NCBI GenBank assembly: GCA_964613585.1
Contig: CAZTHL010000006.1
Coordinates: forward strand, 23,854 to 87,853
Length of the DNA: 64,000 nucleotides
Direction of reading: 5' to 3'
From: CAZTHL01 sp964613585
Lineage (GTDB): Bacteria > Pseudomonadota > Alphaproteobacteria > DSM-16000 > Inquilinaceae
Numbering within the stretch: the stretch's first letter is position 1; each line of letters opens with the position of its first letter. The notes beneath the pieces are model-generated. The model saw only the letters and a list, made by a program, of their open reading frames with translations, was not told the origin of the DNA and did not search any database. Below are positions 8,983 through 17,787 of this stretch, piece after piece. The position numbers were made by a program, and so were the translations under genes.

Positions 8983-9999
8983 TCATGGCCGGGCCTTGGG
9001 AGTCGGCGTCTCCCAGTAGTGGCAGGCCGCCCGGTGGCCGGGGCCAACCTCGTGGAGCGGCGGTGGCACCGCGGCGCAATGGTCCGTCGCCTTCGGACAG
9101 CGGGTGCGGAAGACACAGCCGCTCGGCGGATGGACCGGGGACGGCGGGTCGCCGGCAAGCACGAGCCGCCGCTTGGCCCGTTCCGCGTCTGGATCCGGCA
9201 GCGGCACTGCGGAGACCAGCGCCTGGGTGTAGGGATGCCGCGGCTCGGCGTAGACGGCCTCGCGCGGGCCCAGCTCGACCGGCCGGCCCAGGTAGAGCAC
9301 CAGGATCCGCCGGCTGATGTGGCGCACGACGGACAGGTCGTGGCTGATGAAGATCAGGGACAGGGCCGACTCGCGTTGAAGCCGCATCAGCAGGTTGATG
9401 ATCTGCGACTGGATCGAGACGTCGAGCGCCGAGACCGGCTCGTCGCAGACGATCAGCCGCGGGCCCGGCACCATGGCCCGGGCGATGCCGATGCGCTGAC
9501 ACTGGCCGCCGGAGAACTCGTGCGGATAGCGGTTCATCAGCCCTGGAGCGAGGCCGACCCGCTCCAGGGCTTCGCGCACCCGCTGGCGTCGAGCCGCGGC
9601 GGCGAGGCCGGGCTCGAAGGTCAGCAGCGGCTCGGCGATGATCTCGCCCACGGTCATGCGCGGGTCGAGCGAGGCGAGCGGATCCTGGAAGACGATCTGC
9701 AGCTCGCGCCGCCGTGCCCGCAAGGCGGCCGGCCGGAGCGCTGCCAGATCCTCGCCCCGCCACAGCACCTGGCCGGCGGTCGACGGGATCAACTGCAGGA
9801 TCGCGCGGCCCAGGGTCGACTTGCCGCAGCCGCTCTCGCCGACCACCCCCAGGGTCTCGCCGGGACCCAGGTCGAAGCTGACCCCGTCCACGGCGCGCAC
9901 GACCTCGCGACGCCGGGACAGCAACGGCTTCGGCAGCGGGAAATGGACCTTCAGGTCGCGAACCGCGAGCCACGGCTCCGATCCGGCTTCCGCGGTCAC
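8983..9999 (-). CDS. oppF: Oligopeptide ABC transporter ATP-binding protein OppF
   Basis: Second ATPase of the peptide importer, 338 residues. Walker A GESGCGKST at 54-62, Q-loop VFQDP, signature FSGGQCQRIGIARA, Walker B LIVCDEPVSALD, H-switch ISHD, and the C-terminal oligopeptide/dipeptide domain with PLPDPDAE and the Cys-containing CVFRTRCPKATDHC segment. The start is GTG at 9999, overlapping the oppD stop in GTGA, so translation is coupled. Last gene of the oppABCDF operon. Confidence 0.92.
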   Translation of the reverse strand: MTAEAGSEPWLAVRDLKVHFPLPKPLLSRRREVVRAVDGVSFDLGPGETLGVVGESGCGKSTLGRAILQLIPSTAGQVLWRGEDLAALRPAALRARRRELQIVFQDPLASLDPRMTVGEIIAEPLLTFEPGLAAAARRQRVREALERVGLAPGLMNRYPHEFSGGQCQRIGIARAMVPGPRLIVCDEPVSALDVSIQSQIINLLMRLQRESALSLIFISHDLSVVRHISRRILVLYLGRPVELGPREAVYAEPRHPYTQALVSAVPLPDPDAERAKRRLVLAGDPPSPVHPPSGCVFRTRCPKATDHCAAVPPPLHEVGPGHRAACHYWETPTPKARP

Positions 10000-11048
10000 G
10001 GGTCCTCCAGATGGCAGGCCTTGGTCCCGCGTCCGGCCGGGCGCAGCGCCGGATCCTCCGCGGTGCAGCGATCGAAGGCGTGGCGGCAACGCGGTTGGAA
10101 GCTGCAGCCCGGCGGCAGGCGCTCCGGGCTCGGCGGCTGGCCGGGAATCGTCGGCAGCAGAGTTTCTGCCGCGCCGGACAGACGCGGCATGCTGGCGAGC
10201 AGCGCCCCGGTGTAGGGGTGGCGTGGCTGGTAGAACAGGTCGCGCACGGGCGCGCTCTCGACGATCCGGCCGGCGTACATGACCGCGACCCTGTCGGCGA
10301 GGCCGGCGATGACGCCCAGGTCATGGGTGATCAGCACGATGGCGGTGTGCAGTTCGCGCCTGAGGTCGGCGAACAGCTCCAGGATCTGCGCCTGCACCGT
10401 GACGTCCAGCGCTGTCGTCGGCTCGTCGGCGATCAGCAGATCGGGCTCGCACAGGAGCGCCATGGCGATCATGACACGCTGCCGCATGCCGCCGGACAGC
10501 TCGTGCGGATAGCCCTCCAGTCGGCGGGCGGCATCGGGGATGCGGACCCGATCGAGCAGCTCGACGGCGCGACGGCGGGCCGCACGTCCGGTCATGCCCT
10601 GATGGCGGGTGAGCACCTCGGTCATCTGGGTGGCGATCGTTAGGTACGGGTTGAGCGAGGTCATCGGGTCCTGGAAGATCATGGCGATGCGCGCGCCGCG
10701 GATCCGGTTCAGCCGCTGCGGCGGCAGGCCGATCAGCTCGGCGCCGCGAAAGCGCGCGCTTCCCGTGGCGCGGCCGTTGCTGGCCAGCAGGCCCAGGACC
10801 GCCAGGAAGGCCTGGCTCTTGCCGCAGCCGCTCTCCCCCACCACCCCGAGGGCTTCCGCCTCGCCGATGGCGAAGGACAGGCCGCGCACGGCCGGGACCG
10901 GCCCGTCCGGCGTGTCGAAGCGCACCTCCAGATCCTCGACCGCGAGCACCTCGTTCGCCGGGTCCGGGTCGGCCGAGGGGGCGGCGCGGTCGTCGATCCG
11001 CGCGGCCTCGGCCGGCGCCGGGACGGGCCTGGCGCGCGATGCGTGCAT
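9996..11048 (-). CDS. oppD: Oligopeptide ABC transporter ATP-binding protein OppD
   Basis: First ATPase of the importer, 350 residues. It has Walker A GESGCGKS followed by Gln instead of the usual Thr/Ser, Q-loop IFQDPMTSLNPYLTI, signature ELSGGMRQRVMIAMAL, Walker B DLLIADEPTTALD, and the C-terminal CSFQPRCRHAFDRC motif of the Opp/Dpp subgroup. About 38 extra residues precede the core. ATG 11048 overlaps the oppC stop codon by one base (TAATG), indicating coupled translation. Confidence 0.92.
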   Translation of the reverse strand: MHASRARPVPAPAEAARIDDRAAPSADPDPANEVLAVEDLEVRFDTPDGPVPAVRGLSFAIGEAEALGVVGESGCGKSQAFLAVLGLLASNGRATGSARFRGAELIGLPPQRLNRIRGARIAMIFQDPMTSLNPYLTIATQMTEVLTRHQGMTGRAARRRAVELLDRVRIPDAARRLEGYPHELSGGMRQRVMIAMALLCEPDLLIADEPTTALDVTVQAQILELFADLRRELHTAIVLITHDLGVIAGLADRVAVMYAGRIVESAPVRDLFYQPRHPYTGALLASMPRLSGAAETLLPTIPGQPPSPERLPPGCSFQPRCRHAFDRCTAEDPALRPAGRGTKACHLEDP

Positions 11049-11944
11049 TACCGGTCCCGCGGGTCGAGGGCGTCGCGCAGCCCGTCGCCGATGAAGTTCA
11101 GGGAATAGAGCGTCGCCGCCAGGAACAGGGCGGGGAAGAGCAGCATCCACGGCGCCGATTCGAGATTGTAGGCGCCCTCGCTGATCAGCACGCCCCAGCT
11201 GGTCAGCGGCTCCTGCACGCCGAGCCCGAGAAAGCTGAGGAAACTTTCGAACAGAATCACCGTCGGCACGGTGAGCGTCGTATAGACGATCACCGGGCCG
11301 AAGGCGTTCGGGACCACATGGCGGCGCACGATGGTCACTGGCCGCACGCCGGTCGCCCGGGCCGCCTCGATGAACTCGCGGCGCTTGATGCCGAGCGCCT
11401 GGCCGCGAACGATCCGGGCCATGTCGAGCCAGGTCACGGCGCCCACAGCGACGAACATGAGCAGAAAGTTCCGCCCGAACACGACGATCAGCAGGATCAC
11501 CAGGAAGATGAAGGGCAGCGAGTAGAGGATGTCCACGATCCGCATCATGATGTTGTCGACGGCGCCGCCGAGGAAGCCGGCCAGCGCGCCATAGGCGACG
11601 CCGATCATCAAGCTGACCATCGTGGCGGTGAGCCCGATGGCGAGCGAGACTCGGCCGCCGATCAGCGTGCGGGTCAGCAGGTCGCGGCCGTTGCGGTCGG
11701 TTCCGAAGGGGTAGAAGCCGTCCAGCGTCGGGGGATGGCCGATCTTCGTCCAGTCGATGTCGGCGTGGCCGTGCGGCGTCAGCCACGGCCCGACCACGCA
11801 CAGAAGGGTGATGATCGTCAGCACGACGGCGCCGGTGACGGCGGCGCGGTTGCGGCGCAGCCGGCGCCAGGCGTCCTGCCACAGGCTGCGGCCGCGCGCG
11901 GCCTCGAGCGGCCCGGGCGTCACGCCCGGTGTCGTGTCGGTCAT
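11048..11944 (-). CDS. oppC: Oligopeptide ABC transporter permease OppC
   Basis: 298-residue inner-membrane permease with an N-terminal TM helix (AAVTGAVVLTIITLLCVVGPWL), the GTDRNGRDLLTR motif typical of the DppC/OppC branch, five further TM segments and the EAA loop EAARATGVRPVTIVRRHVVPN that contacts the ATPases. 34 bp separate it from oppB. Confidence 0.93.
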   Translation of the reverse strand: MTDTTPGVTPGPLEAARGRSLWQDAWRRLRRNRAAVTGAVVLTIITLLCVVGPWLTPHGHADIDWTKIGHPPTLDGFYPFGTDRNGRDLLTRTLIGGRVSLAIGLTATMVSLMIGVAYGALAGFLGGAVDNIMMRIVDILYSLPFIFLVILLIVVFGRNFLLMFVAVGAVTWLDMARIVRGQALGIKRREFIEAARATGVRPVTIVRRHVVPNAFGPVIVYTTLTVPTVILFESFLSFLGLGVQEPLTSWGVLISEGAYNLESAPWMLLFPALFLAATLYSLNFIGDGLRDALDPRDR

Positions 11945-11978
11945 GGGCGGCGTCCCGACGGCATCACGCGTTCCGGCC

Positions 11979-12902
11979 TTAGTCGTACCGCACCCGTGGG
12001 TCGAGCAGGGTGTACATCAGATCGACGATCAGATTGAAGATGATGATGGCGACCGCGAACACGATGACCGTGCCCATCACCAGCGGATAATCACGGTTGA
12101 GGGCGCCCTGTACGAAGTAGCGGCCGATGCCGGGGATGCCGAAGATCTGCTCGATGACGATCGACCCGGTGATCAGCGCCGCTGCCGTGGGCCCGGCATA
12201 GGAGACGACCGGCAGCAGCGCGCCCTTGAGCGCATGGCGCCAGAGCACCAGCCCTTCCGACAGCCCCTTGGCGCGCGCGGTGCGGATGTAGTTCTGGCGC
12301 AGCACCTCGATGGTGCTGCCACGGGCCAGGCGGGCGATGTAGGCGATCTGCGGCAGCGCCAGGGCGGCCACCGGGAGGACGAGGTGCGCCGGCGCGCCGC
12401 CGCCCCAGCCGCCCACCGGCAGCCAGCCGAGATAAAGGCCGAACAGCAGGGTGAGGAGCGGCGCCATGACGAAGTTGGGGATGGCGATGCCGGCCATGGC
12501 GACGGTCATGGTCAGGTGGTCGGCGGCGGTGTTCTGATGCAGCGCGGCGAGCGCGCCGAGCGCGGTGCCGGCGACAAGGGCGAGGATGAGCGCCGTGCCA
12601 CCGACCTGGATGCTGGGCGGCAGGCCGGCGGCGATGAGGTCGCTGACGGTGAAGTCGCGGATCCGGAGCGACGGGCCGAAGTCGCCCTGCAGGACGTTGC
12701 CGAGATACAGGGCGAATTGCACCGGCAGCGGCTTGTCCAGGTCGTAGCGCGCGGCGATGTTGCGCTCGATCTGCGGCGGCAGTGCCCGCTCGCCGTCGAA
12801 CGGGCCGCCCGGGGCGATCCGCATCATGAAGAAGGCGAGCGCCACGATCACCAGCAGGATCGGGATCGCCTGCAGCAGGCGGCGGATGGTGTAGCTCAGC
12901 AC
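11979..12902 (-). CDS. oppB: Oligopeptide ABC transporter permease OppB
   Basis: 307-residue permease: N-terminal TM helix in RRLLQAIPILLVIVALAFFM, the APGGPFDGER segment, DLDKPLPVQF, five further TM helices, and the EAA loop with YIRTARAKGLSEGLVLWRHAL. The GTG at 12902 gives the family's normal length; an ATG at 13010 would add 36 Arg/Pro-rich residues unlike any permease start. It lies 179 bp downstream of oppA. Confidence 0.9.
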   Translation of the reverse strand: MLSYTIRRLLQAIPILLVIVALAFFMMRIAPGGPFDGERALPPQIERNIAARYDLDKPLPVQFALYLGNVLQGDFGPSLRIRDFTVSDLIAAGLPPSIQVGGTALILALVAGTALGALAALHQNTAADHLTMTVAMAGIAIPNFVMAPLLTLLFGLYLGWLPVGGWGGGAPAHLVLPVAALALPQIAYIARLARGSTIEVLRQNYIRTARAKGLSEGLVLWRHALKGALLPVVSYAGPTAAALITGSIVIEQIFGIPGIGRYFVQGALNRDYPLVMGTVIVFAVAIIIFNLIVDLMYTLLDPRVRYD

Positions 12903-13081
12903 GGCCCGACGCCGGTGGCGGGCGGCGGCGCCGGCGAGGCGTGGCTCGGGCGGACGACAGGCGAGGGCATGCGGGCCTCGGCGGAACGGTCGGGCGTCGC
13001 CGTGCTCCACCCGACCTGCGATGGTCGCCCGAGCTTAGGCGCGCAGGGCGGGCGGAGCGCAAGCAAATCCCGACACGGACG

Positions 13082-14686
13082 TTACCGCAGCATGGCGGCC
13101 CGCTCGTCGTCGTCGATCGACAGCCAGCGCGTGCGATGGCGGTCATCCGGATTGTCGACCCAGCCCTGGACGTAGGGGGCGACCAGCCAGTACGACACGT
13201 AATAGTAGATCGGGATCAGGGCGTGATCGTCCAAGGCGATCTGCTCGGCCTGGCGCATGACCTCGGCCCGGGCCGCGGCGTCCAGCATGGTGTCGGACCG
13301 GTCCATCAGCGCCTGGAACTCGGTATCGGACCACTGGCCGTAATTGAACTCGACGCCGTCCTCGAGCAGGTAGAGGAAGTTCTGGGCGTCCCCGTAGTCC
13401 GCCAGCCAGCCGGCCCGCGCGACCTGGAAGTCGTGCTCCTGAAGGTCGTTGTAGTGGGTGGCGACATCGGTGTTGAACAGCTCCACGTCGACGAAGATGT
13501 CCTGCCACATGGCGGCCATGGCCACCACGACGCGCTGATGCTCCTCGGCCGTGTTGTAGCGCAGGGTGAAGCGCAGCCGGTCGTCCTCGCCGTAGCCGGC
13601 GTTGGCCATCAGCCGCCTCGCCTCGGCCAGGCGCTCCTCCATGGTCATCCCGGCATAGGGCGCGACGGCGGCCTCGTAGCCGGCGATCGGCGGCACGAAG
13701 CTGGTCGCCGGAACCACCCCGGTGCGCAGCACCTGGTCGGTGATCGCCCGGCGGTCGATGGCCAGGCTCAGCGCCGCGCGCACCCGCTGGTCCTGGAACA
13801 GCGGGTCGCCGTGATTGATCGGGAAGTAATAGATGCCGGTCTGCGGGGCGATGCGATGGCTGTCCGGCAGGGTTTCCCGGATGAAGTCGAGTTGCTCCGT
13901 CGGGAACTCGTAGTTGACGTCGAGCTCGCCGGCGCGGAAGCGGCGCAAGGCCGCCGCGCGATCCTGGGTCGGGTAGTAGTACACCCGGTCGATCGCCACG
14001 TTCTCGGCATCGTAGAAGCGGTCGTTTCGGGTCAGCAGCACGTGGTCCTGCGGGATCCACTCGGCCAGGGTGTAGGGGCCGTTGCTGACCATGGTGCCCG
14101 GCCGGACCCACGCATCGCCATGCTCCTCCACGACGTGCCGCGGCACCGGGTAGGAGCTGTAATGGGTCATCAGCTCGAGGAAGTAGGGCGTCGGGTTGGC
14201 GAGCGTGATCTCCAGCGTGCGATCGTCGAGCGCCCGGACGCCGAGTTCGGCGTCGGCATCGCCACGGTTGAGCGCCTCCGCGCCGGCAATCGGATAGAGG
14301 ATTGAAGCGTACTGGGCGCCGAACGCCGGATCGAGGATGCGGTCGAAGCCGAAGACGAAGTCATGCGCCGTCACCGGCACCCCGTCCGACCAGGTGGCGC
14401 CCTCCCGCAGCGTGAAGGTGTAGACCCGCCCGTCCTCGCTGATGGTCCAGCTGGCGGCGGCGCCCGGGATCGGGTTCGCCGCCGCGTCGTCGGTCAGCAG
14501 GCCGACGAAGAGGTCGCTGATGATGAAGTCCTCGATGTTGATCGAGGCCCGGTGCGGGTCGAGCGTGCCCGGCTCGTCGCCATTGCCGCGATGCAGGACC
14601 GTCTCGGCCGCCGCCGGCGCGGGGACGAAGGCCATCGCCGTTGCCGCGAGCGCGCACCACGCCAAAATTCGGCAATATAGCCGCAT
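13082..14686 (-). CDS. oppA: Oligopeptide-binding periplasmic protein OppA
   Basis: 534-residue solute-binding protein (SBP family 5) that delivers peptides to OppBC. A signal peptide with a cleavage-like AAAE site covers about residues 1-24 (start MRLYCRILAWCALAATAMA). Family motifs include EPGTLDPHRASINIEDFIIS, DLFVGLL, VSNGPYTL.EW and a C-terminal VAPYVQGW. ATG 14686 is preceded by GGGGG. First gene of the operon; no divergent regulator is present. Confidence 0.93.
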   Translation of the reverse strand: MRLYCRILAWCALAATAMAFVPAPAAAETVLHRGNGDEPGTLDPHRASINIEDFIISDLFVGLLTDDAAANPIPGAAASWTISEDGRVYTFTLREGATWSDGVPVTAHDFVFGFDRILDPAFGAQYASILYPIAGAEALNRGDADAELGVRALDDRTLEITLANPTPYFLELMTHYSSYPVPRHVVEEHGDAWVRPGTMVSNGPYTLAEWIPQDHVLLTRNDRFYDAENVAIDRVYYYPTQDRAAALRRFRAGELDVNYEFPTEQLDFIRETLPDSHRIAPQTGIYYFPINHGDPLFQDQRVRAALSLAIDRRAITDQVLRTGVVPATSFVPPIAGYEAAVAPYAGMTMEERLAEARRLMANAGYGEDDRLRFTLRYNTAEEHQRVVVAMAAMWQDIFVDVELFNTDVATHYNDLQEHDFQVARAGWLADYGDAQNFLYLLEDGVEFNYGQWSDTEFQALMDRSDTMLDAAARAEVMRQAEQIALDDHALIPIYYYVSYWLVAPYVQGWVDNPDDRHRTRWLSIDDDERAAMLR

Positions 14687-14767
14687 GAATACCCCCGTGA
14701 CTAGATCTCGTCGCGCAAGGCAGTCCACCGGGACGGGCTCCCGGGGCTGCTGCGTCCTCTAAGCGTT

Positions 14768-14795
14768 AGCCGCCGAACGGTACCGTTCGGCGGCT
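14768..14795. terminator. Perfect 28-bp palindrome between opp and ctaA
   Basis: Two exact 14-base halves (AGCCGCCGAACGGT and its complement) with GTAC at the centre, followed by TTCTT on the plus strand. It stands 31 bp downstream of the ctaA stop and 81 bp upstream of the oppA start on the same strand. It most likely stops ctaA transcripts, although the minus-strand side lacks a good U tract; an operator for opp is the alternative. Confidence 0.6.
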
Positions 14796-14826
14796 TTCTT
14801 GCCAACCGGGGGGTATGTTTAAAATT

Positions 14827-15918
14827 TTAATACAATTCAGGTGTGGCCGGCGGGCGTCGCTCCCGCAGCTCGAACGTGATCCAGACCAAGAGAGTGAACA
14901 GGACGACGGCCCCGGCCTGGTGCGCGGCGCCCAGCCAGACCGGCACCTGCGCCAGCAGCGCGGCGATGCCCAGGCCAACCTGCAGCCCCGCCATGCCGAG
15001 GCCGAGACCGAGGAGCGCGCGGGCCCGGCCGGTCGGCGCCGCCCTCCGTCCCGCCCACCACAGCAGAAGCACGGCGAGGGCCGTGCCGACGCCGAGCCAG
15101 CGATGAACGAACTGAACGAGCGCGGTGTTCTCGAAAAGGTTGAGCCAAGCAGGCGTTATGGCCCAGCCCTCGGGCGGCAGGAAGCGGCCGGCCATCAGCG
15201 GCCAGGTGTTGTAGGCGAGGCCGGCGTCGAGCCCCGCGACCAGCGCGCCCCAAACCACGGTCACCGCGAGCAATCCGACGCTGCCCGTGGCGAGGCGGCG
15301 CAGGAAGCGGGGCGCGGCGGCGCGCGGCCGGCGATCCAGCAGGTCGAGCGCCAGCCAGACGAGCAGGCCGTAGATGACGAAGGCGAGGCCGAGATGCAGC
15401 GCCAGCCGGTACTGGCTCACGCTCGGCCGGTCGACCAGGCCGCTCTGCACCATGAACCAGCCCATCCCGCCCTGCAGCGCCCCCAGCGCCAGCAGGCCGA
15501 GCAGCTTCATCCGCAGAAAGCGTACGTGGCGGACGGTGCCCAGCGCGCCGCTGGCCCAGAACCACAGGAGCGGCAGCGCAAAGGCGAGGCCGATCAGCCG
15601 TCCCCACAGACGGTGCAGCCATTCCCAGAAGAAGATCTCCTGGAACTGGGCGAGCGACATGCCGGCGTTCTTGATCCGGTACTCGGGCGTCTCGCGGTAG
15701 AGGTTGAAGACGCGCTGCCACTCCGCCTCGGTGAGCGGCGGCAGCGCGCCGATCAGCGGCCGCCATTCGACCATGGACAGGCCGCTCTCGGTCAGCCGGG
15801 TGATCGCGCCGATCACCGTCATGGCGAAGACCATGCCGGCTGTGGCCAGGAGCCACACGGCGATCGGCCGGGCGGCGTCGCGATAGGGGCGGGCGAGAGG
15901 CGCGGAGACGGCGGTCAC
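14827..15918 (-). CDS. ctaA: Heme A synthase (CtaA/COX15)
   Basis: Polytopic inner-membrane enzyme that oxidises heme O to heme A for aa3-type oxidases. 363 residues with about eight TM helices and the conserved TRLTESGLSMVEWRP, EFFWEWLHRLWGR-type (here IFFWEWLHRLWGR), QGGMGWFMVQSGL, HLGLAF, NTWPLM and VQFVHRW motifs; the paired His residues are the heme ligands. GTG 15918 is taken as start because upstream codons are Arg/Pro-rich; the exact start is uncertain. No other oxidase assembly genes lie nearby. Confidence 0.92.
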   Translation of the reverse strand: MTAVSAPLARPYRDAARPIAVWLLATAGMVFAMTVIGAITRLTESGLSMVEWRPLIGALPPLTEAEWQRVFNLYRETPEYRIKNAGMSLAQFQEIFFWEWLHRLWGRLIGLAFALPLLWFWASGALGTVRHVRFLRMKLLGLLALGALQGGMGWFMVQSGLVDRPSVSQYRLALHLGLAFVIYGLLVWLALDLLDRRPRAAAPRFLRRLATGSVGLLAVTVVWGALVAGLDAGLAYNTWPLMAGRFLPPEGWAITPAWLNLFENTALVQFVHRWLGVGTALAVLLLWWAGRRAAPTGRARALLGLGLGMAGLQVGLGIAALLAQVPVWLGAAHQAGAVVLFTLLVWITFELRERRPPATPELY

Positions 15919-16400
15919 TGACAGGAATCCCGGGTGGCAGGGCGCCCTCCGAATATGAGCGGGCGCCGATAGGCGGTCAAACGCCCGGCCCGCGGTCCGC
16001 CGTCGCGCGCCGCCCACGCCGCCGGCCGGCCGGCAGGGTGGCCCGGACGTCACCCTGTGCCTTGACGACCACTGCCGGTGACCGCGCCGGCCCGGTCGGA
16101 TGGGGACCTCGCATCCAGGGCTGATCGTCGAGGGGCGGTCGCGCTCGACCGAATCGGAGAAGGGGCGGTCGACGCTGACCGATCACCGGACCATCCCTCG
16201 GTGCGGAAGATCGTGCTGCTCGACCGGACGACCCGTTTGCCGTTCCATCGACGCCCGAACGGCCGCCGCCGGCGGACAGGCCTGGTGCCGGCAGGCGACC
16301 GGAGGCTCCGGCTGGCATGCCTCTGGCCGGGAGGCACCAAGGCATCGCGGTGCCGCTTGCCTTAACCGAAAGCGTCCTCACGTGACGGGCGTCACGCGAG
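15919..16400. other. Intergenic region, no gene recognised
   Basis: 482 bp with only short open frames that match nothing recognisable. GAAAGCG and CGTTT fragments near 16365 and 16235 recall the dispersed palindromic repeat, but no full arm could be aligned. Confidence 0.4.
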
Positions 16401-17477
16401 CTATCGGTCCGACGAGCGCTCCTCCCGCTTCTGCTCGGCGCTGGCGCTTTCAATCGTGCGCACGAACAGCCGCTCGCTGAAACCCGAGGCGAAGGCGACA
16501 ACGAGGTACATGGCCGCGTTGTCCGGCAACTGAGCGCCGAGCAGGCTGGAGATCAGGCCGAAGACGACGACGAGGGCCGAGACGGCGCCGATGAAGGGCC
16601 TCGACAAGGTGACGGCGGCGGCGGCCAGCCGCTCGGTCGCCCGGCGTTCGGTGGCTTCCTGATCGTCGCCTGTGGAGGAGAAGGATCGGAGGGCGCTGGC
16701 GATGGCGCCGAGGGCGCCCATGGTTGCGATGGCTACATAGAACCACGTCATGGCCGCCCTGTCGGACACCTGAAAGCGCGCGTCCAGCCACCTCTTGAGG
16801 AAGTCGCCGAAACTCGAAGCATCGGTGACCGCACCAGCGTCGGGGCTGCTGCAAAAAAGCGAAATCCCGAGGACCACCAATAGCGCCATCAGGAACAACG
16901 ATAAAATCCATATCTGGGAACGCGTCAAGGCAATCACATAATATCTGGTTTCGAGTCGCTCATCGCGGAGTTCCATGGCTTTTTGGATCGACTGTGCTCT
17001 TGCCTCGCGGTCACTTGTGGCCCTGGCCTGGTCCGCGAGACAGGCAATGGCGGCTCCGCGCCAGTTTCGGAATTTGGCCTTGTCTTCACCTTCCTTCTTG
17101 AGCGCCAGGGCGAGCGGGCCGAGCTCGGCTTCTGTCATGGCCAGAACCTCGGTCCGCTTGGCGGCGTGAAGGGCGATCCACCCTTCTTCGATGCGTTCCC
17201 GCTTGAGGGATCGCAGGCTGGCGCGGCAAAGCACCAGGGCCGTCGACACGTGCTGCCGATCCGCACGGGTGAGCGCCTCGGCATTCCGGCGGCGGTGCAA
17301 CTGCGCGTACGACCCCTGAAGATCGCCGAGCAGCCGGGTCGCTTTCGGCGACTTGAGGAACAGCCAGCCGATGGGGGAGGCCCTTTCCGAGCCGATGAAG
17401 TCGTCGGCGGGCGGATGGTCCTCGCGGTCCTGCGCCTCCGCGGCGCGAGCAGGGTTCGGGGCTGCCGAGTCTGACAT
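16401..17477 (-). CDS. Uncharacterised membrane protein with a C-terminal GFSER motif
   Basis: 358 residues, family not recognised. The first ~180 are soluble, charged and helical (possible coiled coil around KRTEVLAMTEAELGPLALAL). Four hydrophobic helices follow: about 190-210, 245-265, 297-317 and 325-340. The last ends in ASGFSERLFVRTIES, a pattern seen in various uncharacterised bacterial membrane proteins of this layout. No signal peptide. The gene stands alone between ctaA and the crotonase gene, with AT-richer DNA upstream. The function is unknown. Confidence 0.7.
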   Translation of the reverse strand: MSDSAAPNPARAAEAQDREDHPPADDFIGSERASPIGWLFLKSPKATRLLGDLQGSYAQLHRRRNAEALTRADRQHVSTALVLCRASLRSLKRERIEEGWIALHAAKRTEVLAMTEAELGPLALALKKEGEDKAKFRNWRGAAIACLADQARATSDREARAQSIQKAMELRDERLETRYYVIALTRSQIWILSLFLMALLVVLGISLFCSSPDAGAVTDASSFGDFLKRWLDARFQVSDRAAMTWFYVAIATMGALGAIASALRSFSSTGDDQEATERRATERLAAAAVTLSRPFIGAVSALVVVFGLISSLLGAQLPDNAAMYLVVAFASGFSERLFVRTIESASAEQKREERSSDR

Positions 17478-17787
17478 GGCGGATCCAAAAGGCTTGGGCC
17501 GACCGGCTTGCGGCTAATTCACGGGATCAAGGCAATCAATCCGGACAAGCATACCGCTGATTGGCGAAAATTGGGAGAATATTGCGCGTCTGAGCCCCGG
17601 CAGGCCGCCGCGCGGGACGGCCGCAGCAGGCAGAGGACCGAGGCGCGGCCGGCCGACTCGAGATCAACGGCGGCGGTTGACGTCCGGCCCCGGGGCGGTG
17701 CCAATATCGAGGCCGAGTGGTCATCAAGGCCGGGTGGCCGTCCGTCGTGAACGGCGGTAGGGCTGCGGCAGCGGACGAGCGAGCGTC
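17478..17787. other. Divergent intergenic region
   Basis: 310 bp between two divergently oriented genes. The part at 17510-17590 is AT-richer than its surroundings (TAATTC, AAAATTGGGAGAATATT) and probably holds promoters for one or both. No clear -35/-10 pair could be assigned. Confidence 0.4.

Noticed and set aside
16078..16365. 95-codon plus-strand frame in the ctaA upstream region
   Set aside because: Arg/Pro/Ala-rich, no ribosome-binding site and no recognisable motif.
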